64,000 nucleotides of DNA from Caenorhabditis elegans (GCF_000002985.6 NC_003284.9:15624001-15688000), one strand, 5' to 3'; counted from the first letter of the stretch, positions 1 to 12,244 are shown. Made by a program: numbers and translations. Notes: generated from the letters alone by a model not told the origin.

Positions 1-124
1 GATTTAATTATCGTCCTAGAATGGTATCATAATTGTGCCCGCATCCACCGAAAGATCATCCTAATCATCGAAATATCACGTAACCAAGACATGCATTAAA
101 GGGTGCTTATCAAATAAAAATTAA

Positions 125-318
125 GTTCCAACCCCTGCGACACTTAAAAGTTGTCAAAAATTTGAGGTTTTTGATAAAATTTGATCATTTTTTCCAACAC
201 TTTAAACGCTCATAACTTTTTTTGAAAAATTTCCGGAACGTCTCATTTCAAAATTTGGTAGATTTGGATCATTTTAAGTATAAAAAACAAAGTCTCAAAT
301 TTCGGTACTCCACCTTTA
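125..318. repeat. Partial palindromic element, family D
   Basis: The end reads CAAATTTCGGTACTCCACCTTTAA, with an internal block AACTTTTTTTGAAAAATTTCC and GGAACGTCTCATTTC. The same blocks recur in the fuller copy at 56713-57181. It lies in an intron or just upstream of the first visible MFS exon. Confidence 0.6.
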
Positions 319-387
319 ATTTGAGTCAGTTCTACTTGCGTTAATAATTGTTATTTTAAAATGCATATACTTTATAACAAATTTCAG

Positions 388-2281
388 GCCGTCACAGCAC
401 TGGCTGCATCGTATACCCTCAATTGGTACGCGTATCACACAATCTTCGCAATTGTCGGTGCTTGTATTGCAATTATTTCGGTAGGCTATTTTTTTATCAA
501 CTAATATATTTAAAAATTGTTCAAGCAATTTTAACAACTAAAGTACTACTTTGTGACCTGTTGCCCGGACTTTAGTTTCTATGGATTTTTGGCCGGCTAC
601 CCTCTATTACCCTAATAAAACAATTTCCTGAAATTTTTTAAGCTCTCAGTTTTCAGTTGGCAACTTGTTCGGAAAGTTGCCGTTGGCTATCTGCAAATGG
701 TTTGCAAAATGATGCGAAAAAGATAGCTCTGCAAATCACATTGTTGAATAACAATAGAGATATAGAAGAAGATGATATCAGCATTCTAAGTTGGCACGAG
801 ATATTGGGTTTCAGTGCTCCAACGCATACTGATGAGAAGAAAACTTGGAAAACATTGTTTAAGTGAGATTATAATTACTCATCTTCTTAATTGTAATATT
901 CGATTTTCCAGGTCCACAAGATTCCTAAAACCAACAGCTGTCATGTGCTACTCATTTATGGCTTCTTCCATTGTTTCATTTGGCTTTTACTTCTCCATTG
1001 ATGTTCTCCCAGGCAACCGATACTACAATATGACTATTATGGGAATTTTGAAGTTTATCTTAGGATTCACCCCCTTCTTCCTCAATAGATTTTTAACAAA
1101 ACGAGCGATTGCAATTTCTTCAGTTGGTCTCTGTTGCTTGGCAGCACTTATGATATTGCCAATGTGAGGATTTTATAATATTTTCCTTCAAGTGTATGTA
1201 TACATAATTGGTTGCACATTTACAGCCAGTACTACGACATTCAATGCATGCGGTGGGTAATTATAATGCTATCGTTAATGATAGCCGCAGGAATTGACCC
1301 AACGTGGAAGATCAATCATCTCTACTCAGCAGAGCTGTTTCCAACGTCTGTTAGAAGTATGGCTAGAGGTGTTTGTAATGCGGGAGGTCGACTTGGATCA
1401 GTAATGGCTCCAATGGTAGGTGGTCTAGTGAAAATGGATTTCAAAGCTCTAAGATGGAACATTGTTAAAAAGCAAATCCTGAGAAACAGTAACAGTGCAA
1501 TTTCTAATCAGAATTGTAGTTTTGGTTATGGTGTTATTCAAACAATGTTTTAAAATGTATTTTACATACGTCTATGACGTCACAACTGTATTAAAATACA
1601 TGTTTTTTAAATATATATTTTAATACAGTTATGAGGTAATTTTTCTACACTTTTTAATTTTCCGACACCGACAAAAATCTGTTGCTAGTGCTCTTAAATT
1701 TTAAAATATTATGCGCTCTATTTTATTTGAACATGTTGGTTACAGCGAATGTTGCCAATTTAATAAAACAAATATAAGAGGACTTCTGGTGGATTAATTT
1801 AACAAATAAACTCTACAATTGAGCGTGATTTTAAAACTACATGTTTTGTAAAAAAAAAGGTTGAAGTTGCTATTAACATATGTATTGTTCAAAAATAATA
1901 ACTGCTCCACATTTTCCTAGAGTGATTTTTCCATTAAAAATATTCAACAAAAATATGAATCAGATGCCCTATTATGTCCTACCTACAATGTCCTATTATG
2001 ACTAAAATCCCAAATGTGTAGAATTAGTAGAGGAGAGTAGAACTTGCCCGAAAATTCTGAAAAACCATACTCGATATTAGTGATTTTACACGTTGCAGAT
2101 TGTCTACCTCCGAACGTTTGGTTTTTTCATTCCAAATGCAATTTTTGCAGTTCTTCTTTTTATCCAGGTAAACCCATCGGTTGTGATCTTAAATTCAATC
2201 TTTCGTTTCCAGTTGGTCGTAATTGTGATCTTCTTGCCCGATGACAGTGACAAGGACGCCAACGAGATGAATGATGAGTAA
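388..2281 (+). CDS. Organic-cation-transporter-like MFS carrier, 5' end outside window
   Basis: Six exons join in frame: 388-480, 657-862, 912-1163, 1226-1415, 2099-2167 and 2213-2281 (TAA), giving 292 residues of the C-terminal two thirds of a major-facilitator carrier. The first exon is one membrane segment (AVTALAASYTLNWYAY...). The second carries ESCRWLSANG, which matches the ESPRWL motif of SLC22-type carriers except that Pro is Cys, and then the large cytoplasmic loop. Later exons hold membrane segments and the family signature ELFPTSVRSMARGVCNAGGR. The last two exons give TM12 and an acidic tail (LPDDSDKDANEMNDE). The family moves organic cations or carnitine-like solutes across the plasma membrane; the substrate here cannot be read. 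The ATG|GTAGGT donor at 1416 is preferred because it joins in phase 0 to TM12. Reading on to the TAA at 1551 would lose TM12. Confidence 0.85.
1416..2098 (+). other. Long intron of the MFS gene
   Basis: This is a 683-base intron between the last loop exon and TM12. It has an AT-rich palindrome near 1588-1626 (GTATTAAAATAC and its complement around a TTTAAATATA core). No exon or repeat of a family seen elsewhere in the window was recognised in it. Confidence 0.6.
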
Positions 2282-3955
2282 CGATTCGAAAACGATGAAC
2301 TCTTATCATTCAAAACAAAACTGTCCATTGACATAATTTATTATCTTCATGATTTATCATCTCATCTCAAAAGTCTCTGATAGTTTTAATTTCCTGTTGT
2401 TCAAGTAGTGACCGGTTCTTCCCACAACATTTGTTGTTTCTCTTTCTCACCCATTTCCTTCAAATTCCATTCCAAAGATTCCAATTTTCGTTCCGAGTAG
2501 TTCTCAATTCCAACCTAAATTCTTCAATGTTCCAGTTGTAAATCTGTAAACTACCATGTTCAACCCCTGCAAGCTTTTGCATCAAAGGCGGCATGAGGGG
2601 AGTAATAAAATCGAACAATATGTTGCAACTAAGAAATAGTGATTGACGGGCTGCGTGACATCTCAAGAAAACAGAAAGGAGGTCATGCGTGTGTTTTGGA
2701 ATTGAAAAAAAAATTGTAAAAAAATTAAACCAAAACCGCAGACAAATAACGATCAAATCCAATATGATGACAAAGTTAATGTGGTGTATCTGAAAATTAA
2801 ACGTTAGGAAAAAATAATAATTGCCAGGAAAAATTGTAAAATAAGGGTTTTTGCTTTCATAAAATCAACCAAGTTCATATAATGCTAATAATATAATTAA
2901 ATGTTCACATCATTTTTGTAGGGCTTTAGATGATAATGTCTAGAGAAAATGTACACTGGAGTTGAATTCTAATTGAATGCTCATTGATTTTCGATTAATT
3001 TAAGATTGCTCCAGTTCTTAAATTGATAGATAAATTTTTGTTCTTCTCTTGTATGCTGAAGACTAAGACACAAAAAATAAAATAATTGAAAAAAATGCTG
3101 TGATTTATATTCCAGCCCGTATTTTTACAACTTCTGATCATAAATATCTCCATGACAAATTTCCAGAAATATTGTATTATATTAATTAAATAAGCTTTGA
3201 TATTTGAGTTATTTAATTGAAATAACATAAATCAAACTTTTTTAATCACCTGAAACCATGATAAAACTTCGGCAGCTCATTTTCAGTTCAGCCTAAAAAT
3301 GCCTTTCAATCGGAACCTATAAGCCGGAAATCGTCGGCTTTTATCACCTTTGCAGTTATTTAGAAATCCGGAAACATATTAAATTCTCTGAAAAAAAACC
3401 ATGATAGCCAAATAATAATTTGTTTTTTTCCAGGAATCCGGTAGTTTGAAGATCAATGGCCTACTATACCGACTTCAGAACAGTGCAAAAGTTTGTAGAC
3501 AAATTTTTACATTTTGTATAAATTTAATTGGAAATACTTTATTCTGGTGGCAATTTCAAAAATATTTGAGTAGATCATTTAACTAAGAACTCATATTATT
3601 TTGATAAGTGAGCCAAAAATGTCAATTTTCGTTTTTTTGTATAAAAAAACGAATCAAAAACATTTAAAGCTTACTATTAATTCACAGTTGAAATATTGAT
3701 TTTTGAACAGAAAATTTTTCAGTTAATCCCTTTCCAGAAAAGTGCTGCAATTTCCATAAATTTTGATTTATATTTTTGATATTTGAACACGTGTTTTCCC
3801 AATACAAATTTTCTCAGCCGCCATGTCAAAATTGAATCATTTATAATACCCTATCCACCAGCTCTTTAAAAGTTGTTATGAGAAGAAATCCGTTTCGAAA
3901 ATCTCATTTCGACACGAGTGGGTGTGTGAACTTGTTACCAAAACTTCATCTTTCT

Positions 3956-3971
3956 CCCCCCCCCCCCCCCC
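3956..3971. repeat. Poly-C tract (16)
   Basis: A homopolymer run of 16 C, with a 12-G run about 430 bases to the right (4400-4411). On the minus strand this is a G-run able to form a quadruplex. Confidence 0.9.
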
Positions 3972-4176
3972 TCTCCGGTGCCATCTGTTTTCTCGCCCCC
4001 TACGTCATATGTCATTGTCACGTAGTATGTGTAGTGTACGAGGTCACACCTTTGAAAAATCGCTCCATCGGGATTTTGAACATTTTTAAAACTTTTTTTT
4101 GTTTGAAGAATATTTAAAGTTCTGTTTATTAAAAAAAAACATTGAAGTTATTCAATTTCGAGTTTAATTTCAAAAA

Positions 4177-4182
4177 TTTATT
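4177..4182 (-). terminator. Candidate polyadenylation signal for the PKI gene
   Basis: The plus strand has TTTATT, so the minus strand has AATAAA, about 620 bases past the PKI stop. No nearer canonical signal was found, so a variant signal closer to the stop is also possible. Confidence 0.35.
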
Positions 4183-4798
4183 AAAAATATAAAATAAAAT
4201 AGAGATAGTAGAACGGGCCGGGTAGGAATGTTAATAGCGAGATTCATAGTGCTAAATATTGTGCGTAATGGAGCAGGGGGCAAAAATTAATTCAACTGGA
4301 CGATTCAAAACAATGGAGACATTTTAAAGATGATCAAGAAACCCGTAAACGGTAAACTGTTATGGAAAATGGTGACTGGGAAAGGGGGTTGTAAGTAGAG
4401 GGGGGGGGGGGCAAGGATGAGTCAGTAAGATTCAATAATCTTTGAACACACAAGTAAATCGGTTTGGAATGAGGGTAACTGGGATGCGAATACATGTAAA
4501 ATTACAATTATGCAAAGGAAAAACACAAGCGGGTCAAGTTTCCGGCGCTGACTCTGAGTCATGTATGTGATTTCCGGTACCGGTTTTGTTCTAATTAGCA
4601 ATTCTAGTTTTCAACGCCAAACTAGAACCCGCTTGTTTTTTTGTTGCATTTGTTCAACTTAAAAAATTAAAACATTTTCAGAGTTGGTGAAAGTTATAAA
4701 AAAATGTTGGAAATTTACAAAATCGTTACAACAATCTTCACAGCGTCGTCTCGATGTTTGATCACTTCTTGGTTTTAATAGCGGAACGTTTTTCTCTA

Positions 4799-5777
4799 TT
4801 ACGAAGTTCCTTGTTTCGGTGGGGAAGGTCCTGCAATTTTTTTAAAACATTTTTGCGGTAATGGTTTTGGGGAAACAATTTTAAAAAAAAGCTCCCTTTT
4901 TATGAAAAAATATCGAAACATTTTTTCACGTAAAAAATGTTGGCTCTTGACAACAAAAGTTTAGGGGATGTTATGATAAATGCGCAGCCGACATATAAAG
5001 GGTCGTGATGAATCTTGACTTCCTTAACAATTTTTCTCAAAAATATAAAATTTATGATTGCCTAACCACACCATGGACAAGAGTTTTGAAGAGTAAAGTA
5101 ACATTGGAACGGTCATTTTGATTTTTAAAATCACTTTTTGAACACTTCTCACAAAAAAGTTATGACGGCTCGACAAATTACCTAAAAATTGATAAAATTG
5201 AAATTTGACCAACGTCCATCGACTGTAAAATACCTGAATGAAGTTGAAAACGCAAGATAGTTGCATTGTATATATACTCAAAATTTGACGGTGATTAAAA
5301 AAATTGTTTCCAGCCGCTACGACATTGACAAGTCGGTCAAATTTCAAATTTTAACTAATTTTAGGCCATTTTTTGAGCCGTCATAACTTTTTTTTGAGAA
5401 GTTTTCAAGAAGTTTCATTATGAAATTCGGCGTTTCCAGACAATTTTGAGTCTAACAAAGCAATTTAAAAAAAAAATCGACTACACCACCTTTAATACTC
5501 TACTCAACACTTCAAAAATAACCCCTCAAAATATATACCTGGTTGGTTTTGTGACTCTGCCGTCTGATCACAGTGAGCCTTCATGTCTGACATTCGCTCC
5601 GCAAGTTTTGCTGCATCAGGATCGTTGATCTCGACCTGAAAAAAACATCTTTAGCACATCTTATTGAATCATGTGCCTGATGAGCGCAAAAAATGATCCC
5701 ATTATGGCTCTCGAATTTCAATTTTTCCCTGGTAACTCTATACTAGACATGTTTGTGGCGTAGGGGAGTAGCAGCAG

Positions 5778-5830
<53 letters not shown>

Positions 5831-6416
5831 TTTGACGTCACGATAAATTTTTTTGGAAGAAAAAAGTGATAAGAAAATCAAATTTGTTGCTCTCTTGACG
5901 AAGTCTTCGACAAAGTTGGAATAGAGATTGATTTAGAGATAAAACTTTTTTTTCCTTATTTTTTTGGCACCTCATGCTTCTAAAAATGTAAAAATCCTGA
6001 CTTTTCGAAAAGGATGCGAACCAGCGAAAAAAAGGGAAAAAGATTGGAAGTAAAATCTAAAAACTACTGAACTGGAAAATTTACGTTACGTGTCGTTTTA
6101 TGGTCACAATTTGGAAAAAACCTTGAAAAAAAAAACTCCAAAGAATTTTCCGAAATATAGAAAAATTGGAAACGTTGTACTACAAAACTCAGGCGCGGCA
6201 CTTGTGTGTTATCAGGTGGTTTTGTCGTGCACATGAAGGTTTCGGTTTCAGGTTTCACGTAAACGACGTGTGCATACAAAGGGCGTGGGCTCAATGAGCA
6301 GAACCATAAATGACTTGGAGGCCCACCTCAATCTCCGGAAGTGCGTTACGGCGACCAGCTCGAGCCGATGTTGCGAAGTATTCGAGCTCTCTTTCTGGCA
6401 CTTCGAGTTCGCCCAT
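4799..6416 (-). CDS. cAMP-dependent protein kinase inhibitor (PKI family)
   Basis: Three exons on the minus strand: 6416-6327, 5635-5539 and 4830-4799, joined in phases 0 and 1, give 72 residues, the usual size for PKI. Residues 13-29 read EYFATSARAGRRNALPE. This is the PKI inhibitory segment: an amphipathic start with Tyr and Phe, then the pseudosubstrate R-x-G-R-R-N-A, where Ala replaces the phosphorylated Ser. Known members bind the PKA catalytic subunit tightly, block it, and carry it out of the nucleus through a hydrophobic export signal. Residues 39-47 (AAKLAERMS) occupy the place of that signal but are less hydrophobic. The C-terminal tail (GPSPPKQGTS) comes from the short last exon. 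The ATG lies 24 bases after a TTTTTTCAG acceptor (6443-6441), so the 5' end is either trans-spliced or has an upstream non-coding exon. The first intron is 691 bases and the second 708 bases. Confidence 0.85.
5095..5495. repeat. Palindromic element, family B, in PKI intron 2
   Basis: The right end reads ATCGACTACACCACCTTTAA. Internally it has the shared blocks TTATGACGGCTC, GACCAACGTCCATCGAC and CAGCCGCTACGACATTGACA. Other copies are at 24807-25358, 52050-52680, 53876-54435 and 61089-61646, with a partial copy at 21008-21338. The left end is degraded. Confidence 0.75.
5781..5828. repeat. (CA)n microsatellite
   Basis: Twenty-four CA units follow three GCA units. The tract lies in the first intron of the PKI gene. 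Confidence 0.95.
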
Positions 6417-6440
6417 TTTTGAATTTTTTTGAGTTTGAGG

Positions 6441-7565
6441 CTGAAAAAATGAAAATTTAATTTTTAAATTAATACAACTAGTTTTGAAAAAAAATTGGAT
6501 TGCGAAATAATAGTTAGTAATAGGTAGTAGAAAAATGAAACACAACAAAATTCAAAAGGAAAAGTTCAAATAGGTATTTGATTTCTAATTTTGAATATTT
6601 CAAGCTAAATGCTTTAATCATCAAATTTTATGCAAAATTAACTATCACCTGCAAAATATATAAAATAATATTCTCAAAGTGATGAAAAATTAGGTTTGAA
6701 ATTGGAATATTACGTTTTTAAAAAACCTTATTAGTTTATGCATTCTGCTTTTAAAAAAATCTAATTAGGTAGCCCAGACAGAACGGAGATTGCACAAAAA
6801 AAGTTAAAAGAAAAACCAACTAATGAGACATAGGGGCGCAAAGCAAAGCGAAGAAAAAAGTCATGGCGGTTGGTTGACAAGGGGGAGGGCAGTGAAAAGG
6901 GAGGCGGGGAAGAAGAAGAAAAAAGAGAAGGGAGGCATGTAGTGAATATTGAGAAGAGAAGGACGAAGCATTGGAGGGCGGAGAAGTAGAAGGAAATGGG
7001 AGGAGAAGAGGAGTGGAATTAGAAGAAAAAGGAAGGAATAGGGGGAGAAGGATGGAAAAACCGAGGGCTTTGGTCCGGCAACATGCAAAAATAAGTGTCG
7101 ATAGAAGAGGCATTGTGTTGCTCCAAAACTCATTTCGAGACTCGAAATTGAACTTTTTGAGCTCACGGAAAGCACGACATTTTCAATAAAAAATGAATTT
7201 TGCAGAATAGCAAGGAAATATTTAATTCATCATAAAGTGAGTTAGTTAAAATGTAAATTGGCAGCTATTTAGGCAAAAAACATTTTTATCGCCATTTTTA
7301 ATTGCTCTTAATAAAAGTTCTCAATAAAAATTTATATTAAAGTTTTTCCAGCTTGTCTCGGAAAAAAACCTCTATTAATTTATTTGATTTACTCAAGGAA
7401 CGCGTTTAGATTTATCAAAAATATTTTTCGTTACTTTTTTATACTTATTGTGTACTTGAGATAAAGAGATAAACAGTTAAAATATGCAAAATGGAGATCA
7501 AAATTTGTAAAAGTGATATGACCAGAACCGTTCAGTTTTAAGGCATTTTCTAAAGTTTCTCTAGT
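6441..7565. other. Upstream region of the PKI gene, purine-rich
   Basis: No coding exon was found. From about 6835 to 7060 the plus strand is strongly purine-rich (GAGG, GAAG and AAGAAG clusters), giving overlapping open frames on both strands that have no protein character. This may be part of the PKI promoter or 5' UTR region. Confidence 0.4.
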
Positions 7566-7999
7566 TAAAGGTGGAGTAGCGCCAGTGGGGAAAGTGTTAA
7601 AAGCTAATCCTTTGGTGTCAAAATGACCGAATATCATAACAAAACGTTTCAAAAAATTTTTTGAATAATTTTTATTTACTGTCAAAAAGTGACATTTCCT
7701 CAGTTTTTGTCACTCAATAATTTAGGAAGTCGACCAAAAAAAAATTTTTTTTTTCTACATTTTTTATACTTATATTTTGTTCTAATTATTTGTAATAAAA
7801 CATTGTAGGAGTCGGAACATGCGACATTGCTTAGGATTTTTTCAAAAGCTAATGTTTTTCAAACTTTTGGCAATGTGTCAAAAATTTGACCGGAAATTTT
7901 GAAAAATCTAAAAATCTAATTTTATTACGATATTTGGTCGTTTTTGATCAGTATAAGTGCATTTAGACAAAATCCTCACTGGCGCTACTCCACCTTTAA
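7566..7999. repeat. Palindromic element, family A, copy 1
   Basis: The left end is TAAAGGTGGAGTAGCGCCAG and the right end is GGCGCTACTCCACCTTTA. Shared internal blocks include AAATGACCGAATATCATAA, TTTTTGTCACTCAATAATTT and GAGTCGGAACATGCGACATT. It is one of eight copies in this window, and no coding capacity was seen. The near-complementary ends suggest a non-autonomous DNA transposon or a foldback element. Confidence 0.85.
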
Positions 8000-10850
8000 A
8001 TTTCGGTTGCACTGAAATATTTCTCAACAAAAATAGAAGCAATGGAATTTATTTTCAGAAAGTGAATCTCTGAAAATTACGAAATTATTTAATAGTGAAA
8101 TTAGAAACAATATGTACTGCAAGCTATGTAGTCTATGCGAAATTCGTGTTTTTTTTTCATTGTTATTTTAATCAGAAAAGGAATACCTAAAACTCAACTC
8201 AATATCAGAAAAATATTAAATTTCTTACTGATGTGATAGAAACAAAACTAGATATTATAATACTTTAACACGTCAAGTTACTAACATTTTAGAAAATCGG
8301 ATTTTGCAAAACTCTTAGATGTTTGTTCTGACTTTTGATTGCATCAAAAATACGAAATTCATCGTTGAAGCCGGATATGCTTTGCTTTTTAGAAATCCCA
8401 ACATCTTAGAATGTATGAAAAATGGCTCACAATTCGTTTTTTTTTTTTTGTTTTCTTAGCACATCTCTGACATTTGACCTTTCCTTTTCATTAAGATTTT
8501 TGTTTGCCATGGGTATTCAATTTAAAAGAAAAGTAACACAGAACTTTTCATTCTACAATATTGAAAGTTAGGATGGTTGGGGTGAATCCAATATAAGATG
8601 AAAAACTAATGTTCAAAGGTTTTACGTCAAATATTAGTCAGCTACGCAAATTAGAGATTAATGTGAATGTTAACGTGGAAAAATTAATAATGGCATATTT
8701 AGTGATAAAACTGAGTTTTAAAAATGCTCAGTTTATGAAAACTATTATTAACCAAGATAGTGCATTGCGGAAGTGTTAATAAAAATCTAATAAAAATTTC
8801 AATACAAATACACAAAAATATGGGTTTAAGGAAGTAAAGCTTTACCCTAAATGAACAAACTATGGATAAACTACAAAGGTGTTTTCTACCGTACCCTCAT
8901 CCTAATTTAAAATGAGCAGGCAATGTAAATTCTTTCGGTATAATTTTTTAAAGTTTTTTAAAACCTTTACAAACCTTAACTGGTAAAATAGAAAGTATCG
9001 ATGCGAAAGTAATAGTGAACATTGAATGTAGTCACAAATTTATAGAAATTTGGGTTCCTGTTTACAGATCTATTTTTGACACCTATAATCTACCTATGCA
9101 AATTTTTTAGTGGACGTGAAAAATGAGGCAAAGAAGAACGCCTGTCATTGACAAAGTTTGTGGAAATTTGAGAGTCACGTCAGTGGTTTGTGGTGGCGCC
9201 TTTTAAGATATTAGCGTTAAAAAGACTTTCAACCATGCTAACATGTGAAAACAATGCTATGGTCAAATTAAGTGTAAAGCATGTTTTTAAATGCCAAAAT
9301 GTTTGTTGCAAATATTGCATGTAGGTTAACCATCTATTATACAAATTTTATTAAAATTGTGTTCTGAAATCCCAGAAAGAAAATACTCAAAAATTAACTG
9401 CACATAATATTAAAAAAAAAAGGAAGTGCACTTGCACCTAGAGAGTATCGTTTTTCCTGCTTTTCAAACAAATTTTCTTCTGATGTTTAATTTTCAAATT
9501 GGATATTTAATTTTCAAATTACATTATAAATATTCTCTCGTAAAAAATCATTTTGGTATAAATACATAACATCGGAACATTTGAAGCAACTAACTATTTT
9601 TTAATTGAATCTTTTCATCACAATTTCAGCATTTTAGCAAAAATTATTTTTAGGTGCTCCCACCTCTGAACATTTTTTGAATGTTCAACCATCAATTTAC
9701 TTAGTCATTAGTAATCACTCTAGACAAAAGTTCTTAAGCTTGATCTCTGACACACGCGAAAAGCAAAAGTGCTGAGAATCCATTTAAGCATTGCCCCGCA
9801 GGCAATTCTAAGAGTGAGGGAGAAATGTGATTTGGTTTAAGAGCATTCTGTCGTCACTGTAGTCCGGTTTTTGACTCCGTCACCATGGAATTATGGTAAT
9901 TTGTGTCGGACTCCGCTAATAATTTTTTTCGAAAAACCAATTGACCGATTGTATTGTTTTTGGCGACGTCCTTCGTTTTTCCAATTTGGTAGTCACACTG
10001 ACCAGTTTTCAAAAGAAATGGAAAAATGGATGAGGCACAAGAGATGGGCCATGGGGGATAGAACAAGAAAATTGTGGAGAGGAGAGGAAGACGTCACTTT
10101 TTTCTCCCCCTCTTCTAGCTGTGTAGCGGATAAAGAACTCTTGAAAATCTTATTTGCTTTTTCTCCTTCTCTTGTCCTACATGGACCATGAAACTGACGC
10201 ATTTAGTAGGAAAAAAAGAATGAAGAAAAAAGAAACTGAAGATGGGAGAAAATGGGATGAAAAAAAAGAGGAGAAAATAAGTTTTTTGGGGGCCAACTCC
10301 TGGTCATTGATGCCTTGGGAGCAGATGGTTTTGTAGATAAACTCAATTTTTCTTTCCTTCTTCATAAATATTTCTAATGATGGAGTATGGATATGTTTTG
10401 AAAGGCAGTTCACTTCAAAAATGGCATATGTATGTTCCAAAAATAAACTCCATTTTTTTCTCGACATTTATGCAATTTGAATATTTAATTTGCTATATTT
10501 TATGAAGAGGTTTTTGATCACATTCTGCTCAAAAGCTGAAATCTGATTACGCAGAGTCTGAAAGTGCAGCTGGGAAAAGTCACACCATGCATTCTGAAGG
10601 TCTGATAGTGAGAAGCTTCAAAATAAGAAAAATATGAAGTTGGGAATTTTCGGTGATTTCTATAGTTAACTCAGTATTTTAATTGTTTCTCAAAAAATCG
10701 AAAGTTATTATTTCGGGGCATGGATTCAAGAAAAAGCAAGGAGATATCGAGATTAAACACTGAATCAGCGTGCGGCAATTTTAGCTTCATAGGAAAATCG
10801 TACTAAAACCCTGAAAATTACTAATAACAAAAACAACCATATTTCCTGTT
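8000..10850. other. Intergenic DNA with no gene recognised
   Basis: AT-rich, with only short open frames. Around 10020-10290 the DNA is purine-rich (GAAAAAGAGGAG type), which makes long frames on both strands with low-complexity translations. No repeat family known from elsewhere in the window was recognised. Confidence 0.45.
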
Positions 10851-11129
10851 AGGGGTGGGCGGCATACGACCTTTTCCGACGAATCGGCAAATTTGCGAAT
10901 TGCCGAAAATTTTCGGCAAATTGTGATTTTGCACTTATTTTTTTGGAAATTTCAGAATTTCAATTTCAAATGGCAAAATTAAACGCATCCAATGAATTTT
11001 CCGACATTTATTTTAAAAAATAAGCAAATTATATAAAAACCAGCCGCTGACCGCGCCTACGGCGCGGGCAACGACTGGCACCATTAAAAGTATTTGACAC
11101 ACATACACTTCCAGAATTTTCCCGATTTT

Positions 11130-11403
11130 TTTAGAAAGTTCTGGAACATTCCAGACTTTTCCCAATTTTTCTAGAAAGTTCTGGAACATTCCAGAATTTT
11201 CCCGATTTTTCTAAAAAGTTCTGGAACATTCCAGACTTTTCCCATTTTTTCTAGAAAGTTCTGGAACATTCCAGACTATTCCCAATTTTTCTAGAAAGTT
11301 CTGGAACGTTCCAGAATTTTCTCGATTTTTCTAGAAAGTTCTGGAACATTCCAGAATTTTCCCGATTTTTCTAGAAAGTTCTGGAACATTCGAGAATTTT
11401 TTT
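11130..11403. repeat. 40-bp tandem repeat carrying extended heat-shock elements
   Basis: About seven units of 40 bases. Each contains TTCTAGAAAGTTCTGGAA followed by CATTCCAGAA, i.e. alternating TTC and GAA triplets every five bases (GAA-nn-TTC-nn-GAA-nn-TTC-nn-GAA). That is the consensus binding site for trimeric heat shock factor (HSF-1). The units are separated by a TTTTCCCGATTTTT spacer. Reported Caenorhabditis Helitrons carry HSF-1 sites of this sort. Confidence 0.8.
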
Positions 11404-11447
11404 AGAAATTTCCAGAAGATTCTAGATTTCCAGAATTTTAGAATTTT

Positions 11448-11822
11448 CAGAAAATTTAAATTTCCCTCCAAACTTTTTTTCTCAGAAAATTTAAATTACC
11501 CGCCAAAATATCTTTCACAGAAAATTTAAATTTCCCTCCAAAATTTTTTTCTCAGAAAATTTAAATTACCCGCCAAAATATCTTTCACAGAAAATTTAAA
11601 TTTCCCTCCAAAATTTTTTTCTCAGAAAATTTAAATTACCCGCCAAAATATCTTTCACAGAAAATTTAAATTTCCCGCCAAAATATTTTTCTCAGAAAAT
11701 TAAAATTTCCCTCCAAAATATTTTTTTCAGAAAATTTAAATTTCCCTCCAAAATATTTTTTTCAGAAAATTTAAATTTCCCTCCAAAATATTTTTTTCAG
11801 AAAATTTAAATTTCCCGCCAAA
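11448..11822. repeat. 35-bp tandem repeat, about 10 copies
   Basis: The unit is CAGAAAATTTAAATTTCCC followed by TCCAAAATTTTTTTCT. It alternates with a variant containing TTACCCGCCAAAATATC, so the higher-order period is about 70 bases. It directly follows the heat-shock-element array. Confidence 0.85.
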
Positions 11823-11825
11823 GTT

Positions 11826-12130
11826 TTGGGTCTTACCACGGTGGGTCTCACCACGATGGGTCTCACCACGATGGGTTTCACCACGATGGGTCTCACCACG
11901 ACGGGTCTCACCACGGTGGGTCTCACCACGATGGGTCTCACCACGATGGGTCTCACCTCGATGGGTCTCACCACGGTGGGTCTCGCCACGATGGGTCTCA
12001 CCACGATGGGTCTCACCACGATGGGTCTCACCACGGTGGGTCTCGCCACGATGGGTCTCACCACGATGGGTCTTGCCACGATGGGTCTCACCGCGATGGG
12101 TCTCGCCACGATGGGTCTCGCCACGAAGAT
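11826..12130. repeat. 15-bp minisatellite, about 20 copies
   Basis: The unit is ATGGGTCTCACCACG with few substitutions. As 15 is a multiple of three, several frames stay open and translate to low-complexity repeats such as GETHR and MGLTT. These are artefacts of the period, not a gene. Confidence 0.95.
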
Positions 12131-12244
12131 CTCGCAGCAACTTTTTTTTTAAATTTTCCAGAAGGTTCTAGAACAATCCAGAATTTTCCAGAAGGTTCTG
12201 GAACGTTCTAGAATTTTCCCGAAGTTTCCAATTTCCCTTCCAAA

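Larger units (their letters stand above)
2282..4798. other. Spacer between convergent genes, no gene seen
   Basis: This lies between the stop of the MFS gene and the stop of the PKI gene, which face each other. It is AT-rich with short open frames only. The PKI 3' UTR probably ends near 4177, where the minus strand has AATAAA (4177-4182). A run of 16 C at 3956-3971 and of 12 G at 4400-4411 are the only striking features. Confidence 0.5.

Noticed and set aside
1416-1553. Read-through of the MFS exon to a TAA at 1551
   Set aside because: It loses the conserved TM12 and acidic tail, while the ATG|GTAGGT donor joins in phase to both following exons.
6820-7189. Overlapping frames in purine-rich DNA, including a Glu/Arg-rich one
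   Set aside because: Composition artefact, open on both strands with no homology-like motifs.
11736-12152. Long frames with GETHR, MGLTT or VVRPI repeats on both strands
   Set aside because: They arise from a 15-base tandem repeat, exist in several frames at once and have no splice or start context.
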